A stretch of 64,000 nucleotides of DNA from contig JAGHQL010000070.1 in NCBI GenBank assembly GCA_020080175.1, forward strand, positions 55,869-119,868. The letters run 5' to 3'. Position 1 is the stretch's first letter. Each line of letters opens with the position of its first letter. Under the pieces are notes generated by a model. The model did no database searches. It was not told where the DNA came from and saw only the letters and a program-made list of their open reading frames with translations. A program made the translations under genes and the position numbers. Source of the DNA: Glutinoglossum americanum. Taxonomy: Eukaryota > Ascomycota > Geoglossomycetes > Geoglossales > Geoglossaceae. Positions 49,542 to 59,782 of this stretch are shown here, one piece after another.

Positions 49542-51979
49542 CTATCTCCTCCCCCTAAACGACTTGTAGAAGTCGTCTGTGGCTTCTTCCCTGAGCCCAC
49601 CGTATCCGCCAGATCCGATCCCCTGACCAACTTTCCGGGCCGCCTCCACCTTTGTCCTAACAGCTGCGGTGTTCTGATCAATCCACTGAAGCTGGGAAAG
49701 ATGGCTATTGAGGACCCTAACAATTTGGGAAAGCTGTCGTAAGGAAACACAGGAGTGGTTAGCTTAGTATCGATATCAGAGGGACGAAAAGAAACCGCTT
49801 ACAGGGTCATCAGACTTGTTGGATTTGCTAAGCGAGGATGAGGCATTGTTGATCTCCTCAATCATACTCGTAAGATCCTTACCCATATCCTCCAAGCGAT
49901 CATTCAGTTTCTCCGCGAGTTTATATCTATATGAACATGGTGTCAGATTCAATCCAGAAAACTCCCCTTCTATGGGTATTTCCAAACTTACGTTCGCTCC
50001 CTCTCCTGATCTGGACCCTGCAGAGTGTCTCCGTGGCCAACCTGCCTGGTGTACAATTCGTCCACTTCACGCTCATACTTGTCAAGCCAACCACCCAATT
50101 CCTCCTGTTGACTCTCTACCTGACTCAGCTGTCTCTCGACCTCTGTGCTCTGCCTCTCAGCATCAAAAGTAGCGTTGTACAGTTCAGATATTTTCTTGCC
50201 ATTCTCGACCAACAATTTATCCCAACTAGCCACTTTGTCTGCCTGGTTTTGAAACTCCTTTTGATATTTAGACAGATCTGAAGCCCATCGATTTAATATT
50301 TCTTCCATAGTTTTATTCTTCAGTCTAGACTGTGGTGCGGGTGTTGGACCGGAAGTCGAGCCGCTTAGACCCCCTGCAGGAGCCGCGGTGGTAGGTGGCG
50401 CTGTAGCCGTCGCCCCAATAGGTCTTGATGCAGCCGCCGAAGATGACGCAGCAGTAGTTGCAGTCGCAAAGGGGTTCGATGTCGGCGTCGAAGACGGTGC
50501 TGCTGTAGTGGTAACCCCAAAAGTACTCGATGAAGGCGCAGAAGACGAAGCAGCAGCCGTGGCCCCAAAGAGGCTAGTTGCTGGCGCCGATGTAGTAGTG
50601 GCTGCGGTAGTTGGAGCGGTAGAAACACTTGAGCCTGCAAGCGTGGCGGTGTTCGGCGCAGCTCCAGCTGTGCTAGAAGCTGCTTCGGAGGTTCTCCCCA
50701 AACCACCAAAGAGATTCACGGTCGAGCCAGAGGCAGGAGACGTAGGCACCGGCACCGAAGAAGTACTGCTTGCATGGGGAAAGTTGAATGGAGAGCCCCC
50801 AAGTCCCGCTAGAGGAGCCGCTGGGGGCTGGGGCGGTGTAGAAGAAAAGCTCAAAGGCGACTTTGTAGTTGCTGCCGAGGACGATCCACCACCGATGCTG
50901 GGGAACAATGGTTTGGTAGATAGTTGCGATACTGAAGGAGCGGCAAATCCAAGCGGTTTCTGGCCAGCAAGTCCGCTAGCTGCGGACGTGGTGGTTATAG
51001 CCGCCGATGCTGGCGCGCTCGAAGTGGGGAAGGGGCTGGTACTTGATGACTGAGGTGCAGAGACTTGACTGGAGGGGTTACCGAAGAGGCTACTGCCACC
51101 AGTAGATTTGAAGAGACTGTCAGATGCCTGACCAGGGGCCGGCTCTGAAGGGATCACCTTCTGGCCGCCAAAAAGACCACCAGTCGCATGGGAAGCCCCA
51201 CCGAACAGAGTAAGAGGCGCTGCTGCGGTTGATGTTTGCTGACTGGTCGTTGGAGTACTCCCTTGGCCACCAAAAAGAGATCCAGGTTTGTTAGCTGCGG
51301 GGGCATTTGCCTGGCCGCCAAATTGCTGCTGGGGAGTGGTTTGAAAGAAGCCACCTGTGCCAATACCAGAAACGTTGGCCGCAGATGGAGGAGGTCCGGC
51401 TGGGGTCGTGGATGGGTTCTGGCCGAAAAGGCCTTCACCGAAGGGCTTACTTGACGCAGGTGTACTTGAAGCAGGTGTAGTATACACTGCCGGAGCACCA
51501 CCTGTATTCAAGCCGCTACCTGAAAATATCCCACTAGTTCCGGGAGTGGGGTTACTCGAGGCTCCAAATAGATCGCCAGTCTGAGTTTGCCCCGCATTGG
51601 AGGACGCGGAGGTTTTGTTTGGAGTGAAGAGGCCCCCAGTAGGCGCTGAACTTAACCCACTACCTGACCCCAACCCCCCCCCAAAACTGAACCCGGTCGT
51701 AGCTGGTTGACTAGCGCCAGAGCTGAAGGCATTGTTACTGCCGAATAAAGAAGACGTGTTCTGGGCATTGGTCCCGACGCCGGTGGTGCCCCCAAAAGGC
51801 GACGACTGAGCTCCTCCAGTCGTAGCACCAGCACCTCCAAAGAAGCCACCCGCAGTTGTTGAAGGGGCTCCAGTGGTTGCTCCAAAAGGGTTGGTCGAGG
51901 CGCTGGAACTTCCAAACAAACTACCACCGCTCCCCCCTGATGAAGCAGCCCCAAAGGAGAACTTCTGCGGATCGGACAT
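49542..51979 (-). CDS. NSP1: Nucleoporin NSP1 (Nup62 family, FG-repeat)
   Basis: NSP1 is a central-channel nucleoporin whose FG repeats form the permeability barrier and whose C-terminal coils bind Nup49/Nup57 and Nup82. Exons are 51979-49992, 49926-49803 and 49733-49542, about 767 residues. Residues 1-560 are Gly/Ser/Thr/Ala-rich with many G-L-F-G, L-F-G and S-F-G repeats. The coiled-coil domain begins N-K-T-M-E-E-I-L-N-R-W and includes W-D-K-L-L-V-E-N and E-L-G-G-W-L-D-K-Y-E. The second exon gives K-L-A-E-K-L-N-D-R-L-E-D-M-G. The third has Q-W-I-D-Q-N-T and ends D-F-Y-K-S-F. Long plus-strand frames across 50388-51584 are shadows of the FG region. The start is ATG 51979; the TTG 18 bases upstream is not used. 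Confidence 0.96.
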
Positions 51980-52357
51980 GACGGCCTGAAACTCCAATCG
52001 TCAGCGGAACGAGTTCAGAAATCACGTAGAGCTCTTCAGGGAAGGTACTGGACAGTGTATAAACGCGATAAATACTCACTAAAGGTTGGGATGAATCAGG
52101 AAGAACCTCCGATGAAAATATCAGAGATAGATTGTCAAGTACAGCTGCCGCAAATGAGAACCAGTAGCTGGTCTTGCTGCGCTAAGAGTTTAGTGTTATA
52201 TCTAGTCTTGGTTGTCTAGCGCGTTGTCAGAACTTCTCGCAAAGGCGACGTGAAGCTCCATCATGCCAAGATGTTTTAAGCACGTGACTATGGAGATCCC
52301 CTCTCCAAAGAACATGCCGTTGTTCATTATTATCCAGCTTAAGGCTATCCTCCAGAA
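51980..52357. promoter_or_regulatory. Divergent promoter region, NSP1 / LAA2-like
   Basis: 378 bp separate two head-to-head start codons. No TATA box stands out. A shared promoter is inferred from spacing. Confidence 0.4.
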
Positions 52358-54504
52358 ATGTCGGGATCAGGCACCGATGACCAGACGCATAGCACTGGTG
52401 ATGAAAAACTAAAGCCACCGGTCCCTAGCGTGGAAGATCCTGGTGCCCATGAGTTAGGTGAACAGCCAGTTGATCAAAGCAGTCGTGTTCACGTTGTCCT
52501 GCCTTGGACTCAGCATTCTTATACTAACCCCGTGCAACTCAGATTCTTCAGAAGACGAGGATGAGCATTTCTCAGATGCCTCTGAAGGTCGGCGATCCCC
52601 AGCGTCTGGTCGGCGCTCTCCGATTCCCAGCACACGCGTGGAGAAGGTCGGCGGAGAGCCTAGCTATGGAGAAGTTCCTGGAACAACTGCCTACGAAATG
52701 AGAAAAGAAGACGCTGTGCCGGATGAAGTCGAGATTATCGGAGAACCAGACAATAGGGGAGACGCCGCCGAACGACCAACAACGCCAGGAGGGCGGCCAA
52801 TACCCCTCACTGTGGTGGAGAAGGTAGACCCATCGACCCCAAGTCATGGAGACGTACCTGGGACAGAGGCGCACGAAGTTCGCAAGGCCGATGCTGTTCC
52901 CGATCTGGTACTCAAAATACCCGAGTCCGGGGCTGAATCGGGAGCAGTATCTCGTTCAAGGTCACCATCGCCAACGACTAGCACGCCGGGAGATCATCCA
53001 ATACCAATCACCAAATTGTCCCGGGTGGATTCGCCACCAACCTATGGGGGATCGCCGCGTTCGCGGGCCTTTAGCAAACATAAAGAGGATGCTGAGCCCG
53101 ATATTGTCGAAAAATCCCCTGATGTGGACTCCAGAGGTATGGTTATGACTTCGTTATCTTCCTACTTCTAGCGAGCGATTGACCGAGTCAGGGTCGCCAA
53201 CTCCCTCGATTAATAGATCTCCAGTCCAAAACCATGCCCGACGAAAATCGACAGGCGCCAAACAAACAGTAAGCAACCCTGCGGCTACCGCAGGGTTGGT
53301 CGACGGAACGAAACTGGAAGAGTACGACGAGAACGAGGATGGCGATGAGGGCGACGGAGATTTTGGTGATGACTTTGACGACTTTGAGGAAGGCGGTGAG
53401 GATGAAGATTTTGGCGATTTTGATGATGGATTCCGGCAAGGCACACCCATTACTGGAAGCGAAGAGTTACAACCGTCGCTACCTACTCTAACTCCAGCTT
53501 TTGTAAGTACAAAAACTGCTACTTCTAAGCTAGACGTCATGGATCCAATTGGTCATTTTGCTCTATCCACGAAACCCTAGACTGGCACGACTAATGCCCT
53601 CCCGCTGGTGTAACAGCGTATACTAGACTTCAATGAGCTGGATGGCCCGGATGCCATAAGAGCAGCTGTAATGGAGGGGATGAATAGTATCTACCCTTAC
53701 CCTACCGACGACAACACGGAAGCCACTCCTTCCGCGCCGTTGCCCAAAGGCAATACCGTATTTCTCAACGAAAGAAGGTAAAGTCCTCCATGATCCACCA
53801 CCACTCAACATCCTGCCAATCTATATATTATATCCCCCCTTCCCCTCCCCCCTCCCCCCCGTCAAACCACACACTAACCTATTCGCAACAAAAGCCTCTC
53901 CCTTTGGTCCCAACTCGTCGCCCCCCCACCCCTCCAACCCCCCGACTGGCTACGTTCCCGCATCCGCCGCCTCTTCCTCGTCTCCCTCGGCGTCCCCATC
54001 GACCTCGACGAAATCCTCCCGGCCTCCAAGCAGAAAAAGCTAATCCTCCCCTCCACCCACCTCAACAGCAACCGCTCCTCCCCGCGCCCCTCATCCGACA
54101 GCCGCGCCGCATCCCCGATCTCCCGGCTCAAACAAAAGGGGGGAGCCAACCTCTCCACCGCGTCGTTCAACAGCGGCAACGAGTCATCCCAGCAGCAGCA
54201 GCAAAGACGGCGGTCTCCGTCCCCGTCCTCGAGGCCGAGGAAGAGAAAGGGCCCCCCGCCGCCGCCGGTGGAGCTGGACATCCTCGCCACCAGGATGCTC
54301 TGCTCGACCACCGACGCGGCGCTGGCGAACCTGACGGACGAGGAGCTGTGCGAGCACGTCCGGCGGCTCGCGGCGCTGACGGAGAGCGCGGGGGAGGTGC
54401 TGGAGTACTGGCTCAAGCGGAAGGACGAGGCGGTGGGGGACAAGGAGGCGTTTGAGGGCGTGATTGAGAACCTGGTTAAACACGCCAGGAAGGTGAGGAA
54501 GTAG
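52358..54504 (+). CDS. LAA2: LAA2-like AP-1 accessory protein (DUF5102 family)
   Basis: Yeast Laa2 (YBL010C) links Laa1 to the AP-1 clathrin adaptor through an acidic F-G-x-F motif. Exons are 52358-52457, 52543-53136, 53192-53502, 53617-53777 and 53895-54504, about 591 residues with closed phases. Exon 2 encodes three imperfect repeats of about 50 residues, each with P-I-P, then V-E-K-V or similar, P-G-T, and K-x-D-A-x-P-D. Exon 3 has very acidic D-F-G-D-D-F and D-E-D-F-G-D-F-D-D motifs, the type bound by the AP-1 gamma ear. Exon 4 (I-L-D-F-N-E-L-D) and exon 5 (W-S-Q-L-V-A-P-P-P-L-Q-P-P-D-W-L-R-S-R) form the conserved fungal C-terminal region, ending in helices. The exon 2-3 acceptor at 53191 was chosen to keep phase; a nearer AG breaks it. 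The yeast name is by family analogy. Confidence 0.8.
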
Positions 54505-55354
54505 AGGGGGCATCCCTTTCTCTCTCTTACCCTGCAGGACGAGTAAGAGCCGGGATCGCTTACCATTCTATTTTCTCTTTCTTTTTTTTTTCGAGAGAGG
54601 GGGGGCTGATTATTTTGTTTTATTCTAATAAAGGCTTAGCTGGGCGGGCTTGTCTGGGCTACTACCGCACTCACACACACATATACATACATACACACGT
54701 GATCCATAGCTAAAGAGTTTTTTTTTTCTTTCTTTTTTTATCACCCCAGGTCCTCGCATACGAGTCTCGCGCACAGGGGAACCGAAGTGTATATATAGCT
54801 AGGTCTAATATTGAAAGCAGAAAGGAGAGAGAAGATAATGTTCATGTGGCTTCGGGATAATGTTTAGTTAGGTCAGGCGAGCATACAACGTTGAAGGTGA
54901 TAGAGAAAAGGTAGTATTTATGTAGCTTTAAGATAATGTTTTGGTTGAGCCTGGCAGCGATTCCAGTGTGGTACGTTTTCAATTGGTTGAATCGAGGGGC
55001 TCGATCTGTCCCAATACTGATGGTTGAACCGAGGAGCCCAGTTGTGAATCGAGGGGCTCGATCTGTCCCAATACTGATGGTTGAACTGAGGAGCCCAGTT
55101 GTGAATCGAGGGGCTCGATTTAACCGAATACTAAAGAATCGCATAATATTCAATGGTTGTGTTCCGGAACAGCGCTTCGCTTACCATGTGTAACGCGTTA
55201 AGGCTTGGTCGAGGATGGCTGACATCATGAATCGCAGTTGGTTACCCTCCGTACCTCACTGCCTAATCTCAATTCTTTCCACTCTAACTCGTCAGCTTAT
55301 CACACCTCCCTTTCTCCCGCTTATTATATTACTTTTTTATTCACCCTACTAAGC
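54505..55354. other. Intergenic region holding a 57-bp minisatellite
   Basis: After the LAA2-like stop come T-rich tracts and a CA/TA microsatellite (about 54670-54700). Two imperfect copies of an AAGATAATGTT-containing segment lie at about 54835-54870 and 54915-54945. Then comes the 57-bp array described separately, and a CT-rich leader to 55355. Confidence 0.5.
54989..55119. repeat. 57-bp tandem repeat (2.3 copies) with an internal palindrome
   Basis: The unit starts GAATCGAGGGGCTCGAT at 54989, 55046 and 55103, a period of exactly 57 bp. The first two copies differ at one base that I can see (ACCGAGG versus ACTGAGG); the third is cut off after about 17 bp. Each unit starts with ATCGAG-GGG-CTCGAT, a perfect inverted repeat around a 3-base centre. 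Because 57 is a multiple of three, the array is open in frames on both strands, but no gene is apparent. Confidence 0.9.
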
Positions 55355-57059
55355 ATGCCTACCGGCAAGAAGAGGTCTCTATCGTTGGATGATCGTTCTC
55401 CATCCTCAAAACGTGTCCAAACCCGATCCCATCAGGACCTCCTCCCACCTACTCCTGATGACCTGCGCTCCATCACCGAGTCTACGAGCCCTTCCCATTC
55501 TTCGTATACTGAAGCGAAAGGCCGAGTGCCTGCTGGCCCAGCAAATCCTGGTGTTGTTCGAAATCGTGACCGAGGTGTTCTATCAAGGATCCCATCTGAC
55601 TCTGATGTTCTCGACACGTTTACCAAGCTAAGAAAGGATGGCAACCTATCGGACGAGGAAGCTCTTCTCAAGTTTATTGCGACCTATGACGTCCCGCTTA
55701 GTACACTGAGTCAAATTTCTGGTAATCTACTCTATTCTATTGTCTATTTATTCGTGCGTTTATCTGTTACTGATGTGTTCGATGAACCATAGCCGCACGA
55801 TTACCCGCATCGTTTAGTAACATCAAGTATAATGAGATAGCTGCATATGTTTGGCTTGACCCCAGTGCTGGGGGTACGGACATTCGGCCATTAGAAACTT
55901 TTCGATCACGCATACCAAAAGACCTGTTTTGGAGCATCTGTACAGATGTCGACAATGCGATATTACAGTACGGAAGAATGGATTCTCACGACAACGAAGA
56001 GGCGAGAAGTCGATTCATAGCTTCGGTGAGTTCTTCCTGTTACTATGCTTCTCATATTTCTAATTCTGACAAAACTCAGTTATTTTCTAAAATCGTTTGT
56101 CTCTTCGGAAGTACAGTGGTCAATAAACCAGAAGGGCTACTAGATTCCGAGTATACGAAACGGGGAAGGATAGAACACCATTTCTATGCTCTGAACTCAG
56201 TCAGCATTATTTTCTTCGAGGTCAAGAAGGTCGTGGTTGTTGGTAAGGGAAAACTGGACGTAATTGCACAGGTTCTCGCAGAGTGCGCTGGTATGTTCAA
56301 ATTCCATTTTACTCCACCACAGCTTCAGATTTTCACAACAGTACGTATGATATAGCTTGCGATTATGCAAACTCGAAGGTTCAGCATTGGGTGCCTATTC
56401 TTGCGATTCTCTGTGATGGAGAGAAATTTGACTTTCTGGTCTACGACTCTGGCAGCAAATCTGTCTACTCGTCCGACACTGTCACAGGTCTAGTGGACAG
56501 AGCAGGCAGGCCTAACCTCCTGGTATTATCATTAAAAGAAAGTAAAGTAGCCAATAAACCCCATCTAGTCCCCCAACCTTGGATTATTAACCCTTTTGTT
56601 CAATACTAATTATTTTACCTTTTCTGGCTTTAGCTACAGAATACATCTTTGATTTCTTTCTCATGGGTTTCACCAACGGCCTCCGCTCATTTGGTAATAA
56701 GTCCAACCTGGCAGCCGCTCGGTCAAAATCGAAGAAACGTGCATCTACCGATAAATGGATGGACGCTCTGACTAAAGCAGAACATGCACATCTACTGCTT
56801 AGGCAAGCCGCCGTGCTAGCAGGCGAAGAAAAGCTTGGGGAAGCAGAGGAGATTGCTGCAAGAGGCATTTATGAGTTAATGGAAAGGTTAGTCGCTTGTG
56901 CTGTACTTGGTCGCCATGTTTTTTTTAAAAAAAACTGGATGCCTGTTTGCTGATGGATATGATAGCGTCTCACTAGTACCACGAAAGACGGAGGGGAGAA
57001 TATTAGAATCCTGCTGGGATGGTAAAGAATGTGTAGAGAGAGCACTCAAGGGGTTGTGA
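55355..57059 (+). CDS. Orphan protein with PD-(D/E)XK-nuclease-like core
   Basis: I do not recognise a named family. Exons are 55355-55721, 55793-56025, 56080-56290, 56356-56541, 56634-56886 and 56966-57059; all phases close at about 447 residues. Residues 1-100 are basic and Ser/Pro-rich with a possible nuclear signal (G-K-K-R-S, and S-K-R-V-Q-T-R). The middle has V-S-I-I-F-F-E-V-K-K, a beta strand ending in E-x-K, then a helix with D-V-I-A-Q-V-L-A-E-C-A, then W-V-P-I-L-A-I-L-C-D-G and F-D-F-L-V-Y-D-S. Strand-E-x-K, helix, strand is the layout of restriction-endonuclease-like folds found in lineage-expanded fungal and CRN-like proteins. The C-terminus is helical. A nuclease role is inference from this pattern only; a loss of activity is possible. 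Confidence 0.7.
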
Positions 57060-58400
57060 TAGGTATGTAGATTCTACACAGAGAGCATTCATGGGAGGAA
57101 GCGGGCCAATTTGCTATGGAGAGTTTGTCGATCATCAGTTCGCCCAGTATTATTGAAGACAAATAGCTATCATACGGATTACTCCATATAGAAAGAAGCT
57201 CGATTTCTAACTCCAAGCTAGCCTTCTCGTCAGCGCCCAGCTCTACTCTATTTCAACTGATCACTCCAAAGTGATGAACGAATATCTAGACCGCAAAAGC
57301 GAAATGACTAGGGACACATCCAGTTTATCGCCGGTGCCACGTTTACCCGTACGGACAATCACCTCAATGATATCGACCTTTTCTGCCGAACCAATACAAA
57401 AGGTATAGTCTCTGTTCCTCCATCTTGTCCATCTACCTACCAATCATACTTTCATGAAGATCATGTCCGGTAGCATGGACAATCTCGCCGATAACTCACC
57501 TAGTACATCCCGGCGGACCAACGACTCTGTCTGAGTGAGGGCAGTGTTTATTCCAACTGACTTGCCCGGAAAGGGAACAGTCTTTCCCTAAACGTATTAT
57601 GTATTATATAAACATACCAAACCAAGACCCTCCTCCCCCCCCGAACCAAAACCAACGTCGGTCTGCCTCTGCGCTTTTTTTTTCTCCTTCCGTCTATGTC
57701 CCCATCTTGACCGTGGCTTCGTACCCACCTCTCTCTCTCTCGCCCGCCACACCGAAGAGAGAAAAGAGGGGGGGGGGGAAATAAAATACATGATTTTTTT
57801 TTTCCGGGAGGTATATATATATATATACCTTATCTCTTTTTTTTTAAAAAAAAAAAATAAAATAAAATAATGAAAGATGCGAGTGCTGGACCGGATGGGT
57901 GGTGGGATTCCAATTGGTTGGTTCGCTTGCTTCTTCGGGTTCCGGATTCCGGAGAATGTGGGTTCTGGGGGAACCGGGGAGGGTGTCTATGGCTCTCTCT
58001 TTCTCTACGTTTTTTGTTGAGTGGGTGTGGGCTTCGGCGTTATATCGAGACGGCCGGCGCTTCTCGAATTGCCTCCCCCTCGAAAGTACCCAGGGTCGAA
58101 TCGTGGCCCGGGGATCCCAACGAAGTCTATTTTTTATTTTTTTTTCCGGTTTTCCTTTTTTTTTCCCCAGTTCCACCTAAAAGTGGGTCTCTGTTTTTTT
58201 GCCTCTCTAGAATCTCCATCGCTTTCCTCATGCGTGCGGCCTTGCTGCCCGGTGTGGCTCACCCTTTTACAAGCGCTAGCGGATGGAAGGTTCCGTTGGT
58301 GGTTGCGTGAGTGTAGCGGGGTTGGTTGCGCGGTTGACGTGATCGATAGAGGATTGTGTGGCCGAGATAGGGAAAAACGCATTGCCCAGAAGGCTGACGG

Positions 58401-58453
58401 TCGTTGATGGTCGCTGATGGCTTGCTGATGGCTTGTCGATGGCTTGTCGATAG
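58401..58453. repeat. Degenerate short tandem repeat
   Basis: About four copies of a unit near 12 bp, TCG(T/C)TGATGG / CTTG(C/T)(T/C)GATGG, lie in a row. No function is seen. Confidence 0.6.
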
Positions 58454-59496
58454 TAGATATGGCGGGCCTTCGTGAGCAATATCTATTACCTCCAGCCAAG
58501 CTGAGAATTAAAAACAGAGCCGACGCGAGCCGGGACGCGTTAGCCCCCCGACCTGGCGCACAAAACCTTCTAGAAAAAGAGGTTTCTGCCTCGACCACGG
58601 CTGATGTGCAGTAGTCTACCGGTATCGGAGGATAATTTGTAAGCTGGAGCTGGGGCGGATGACTTTGCTCCCCACCACTTGACGTCAGGTAAAAGTGCGA
58701 GTCAGAACAAGCGAGGGATCGCCACACCTTCGCCTCTCTCGCCCTTCTCGTCTTGGACACCGCACCACACAATGCTGTATGTGCAGTGTCTTTCAATGCG
58801 GAATACGAAGTGGGGGGGAGGGGGTCTCAGGTTCTATTCCCTCACTTCTACGGCATGCCGAGCGTGCGGTATCCTAACCGTATCCATATTATATTTCCCG
58901 CCGCGTTCGACTCATGCTGCTTATTCTTAGAACGTTGTATGTATCCATGGCATGTATGTACGTATGTATGTGTGTGTGGAATACGATGCTATCATCCACC
59001 GCCATGCTCTGTTTTGGTCCTTGTACTATTTCCCCTTGTCGGTAAATCCCAATTGATTAATTCGGGCATATCGTACGGTAGGTGGCGGGGAAGGGGTATT
59101 TAGTTTTGGCGGCGAGGGCTGTTTTTTTCTTTGTTTCTTTGTTGCCCGTGGAGTACCAGCCCCGGGGCTGATGTCTCGAGGGTTTGAGCACAATCGGGGC
59201 ATGATGCTATACAGTACTGATCGGAATGACGGAGAGGTAGGTCTCCTGCCGATTCGGGAATCCTCGAGACGTCGGTCTGCAAAACGGGGCGATGATTGGC
59301 GGGGACAGCTGAATAATGTGAAGAATTAGACGAACTTTGTCAAACGAAGGGCGTGCTTGTGCATGCTTGATGCAGCGCGTGCCGAAGCCGAAGAGGTTTA
59401 TGCAACACGTGTTGCGCCGGCCTTGTCGCGTCGTTCTCGGTGAGTCAAGCGCGAAGCCTCCAATTGGGAATCAATGGTGAGTGAGAGGCCGATTGC

Positions 59497-59503
59497 TATA
59501 AAG
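59497..59503 (+). promoter_or_regulatory. Candidate TATA box of the arrestin-like gene
   Basis: TATAAAG lies 280 bp before the start codon, with a CCAATTGG element about 40 bp upstream. The following C/T-rich stretch would suit a leader. Confidence 0.4.
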
Positions 59504-59782
59504 GAGCCCCTTCCTCTGTTTGGAGAGCGAAAGAAAGAGAGAAACCATCATCATCACCCCACCGTATCGGACCATCGCTCGTTGCCGATTGACGACGACC
59601 TACCCCCTAATCTAATCTCTCCCCCCGCACACCGACTGATCGGTTACTGGGGCTTGTTCAAAGCCCAAGCGCCACATTAAAAACACGCGACGACGGAAGA
59701 AGGGGAATAGAAATCCCATTCCATCCTCTCTCGCGCTTTTCCTCCCTCCAAAAACATAATACCCGTTTAGTATAATCTTACG

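Larger units (their letters stand above)
57060..59782. other. 2.7 kb intergenic with simple repeats
   Basis: No gene can be supported. A frame at 57443-57261 (-) and the overlapping plus-strand frame from 57272 both look mildly protein-like but have no partners. There are T and A runs (57677, 57787, 57839-57860), an AT run at 57812-57827 and a degenerate 12-bp repeat of GATGGCT(T/C)G type at about 58401-58453. The end is the arrestin gene promoter. Confidence 0.45.

Noticed and set aside
50388-51584. Long plus-strand frames, up to 221 codons
   Set aside because: They are antisense to the NSP1 FG-repeat region, whose repetitive codons keep other frames open.
53874-54566. 230-codon minus-strand frame
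   Set aside because: It is antisense to the last exon of the LAA2-like gene, which has the conserved reading and closed phases.
54989-55119. CRISPR-like array
   Set aside because: The repeats are directly contiguous with no unique spacers, and the host is a fungus.
54936-55193. Plus-strand frame through the 57-bp repeat, encoding a 19-residue repeat
   Set aside because: A period that is a multiple of three keeps frames open by itself; there is no start context, splice partner or domain. Both strands are equally open.
58134-58796. 220-codon minus-strand frame
   Set aside because: It has no motif and ends in runs of Lys from a T-rich tract; the composition is not protein-like.
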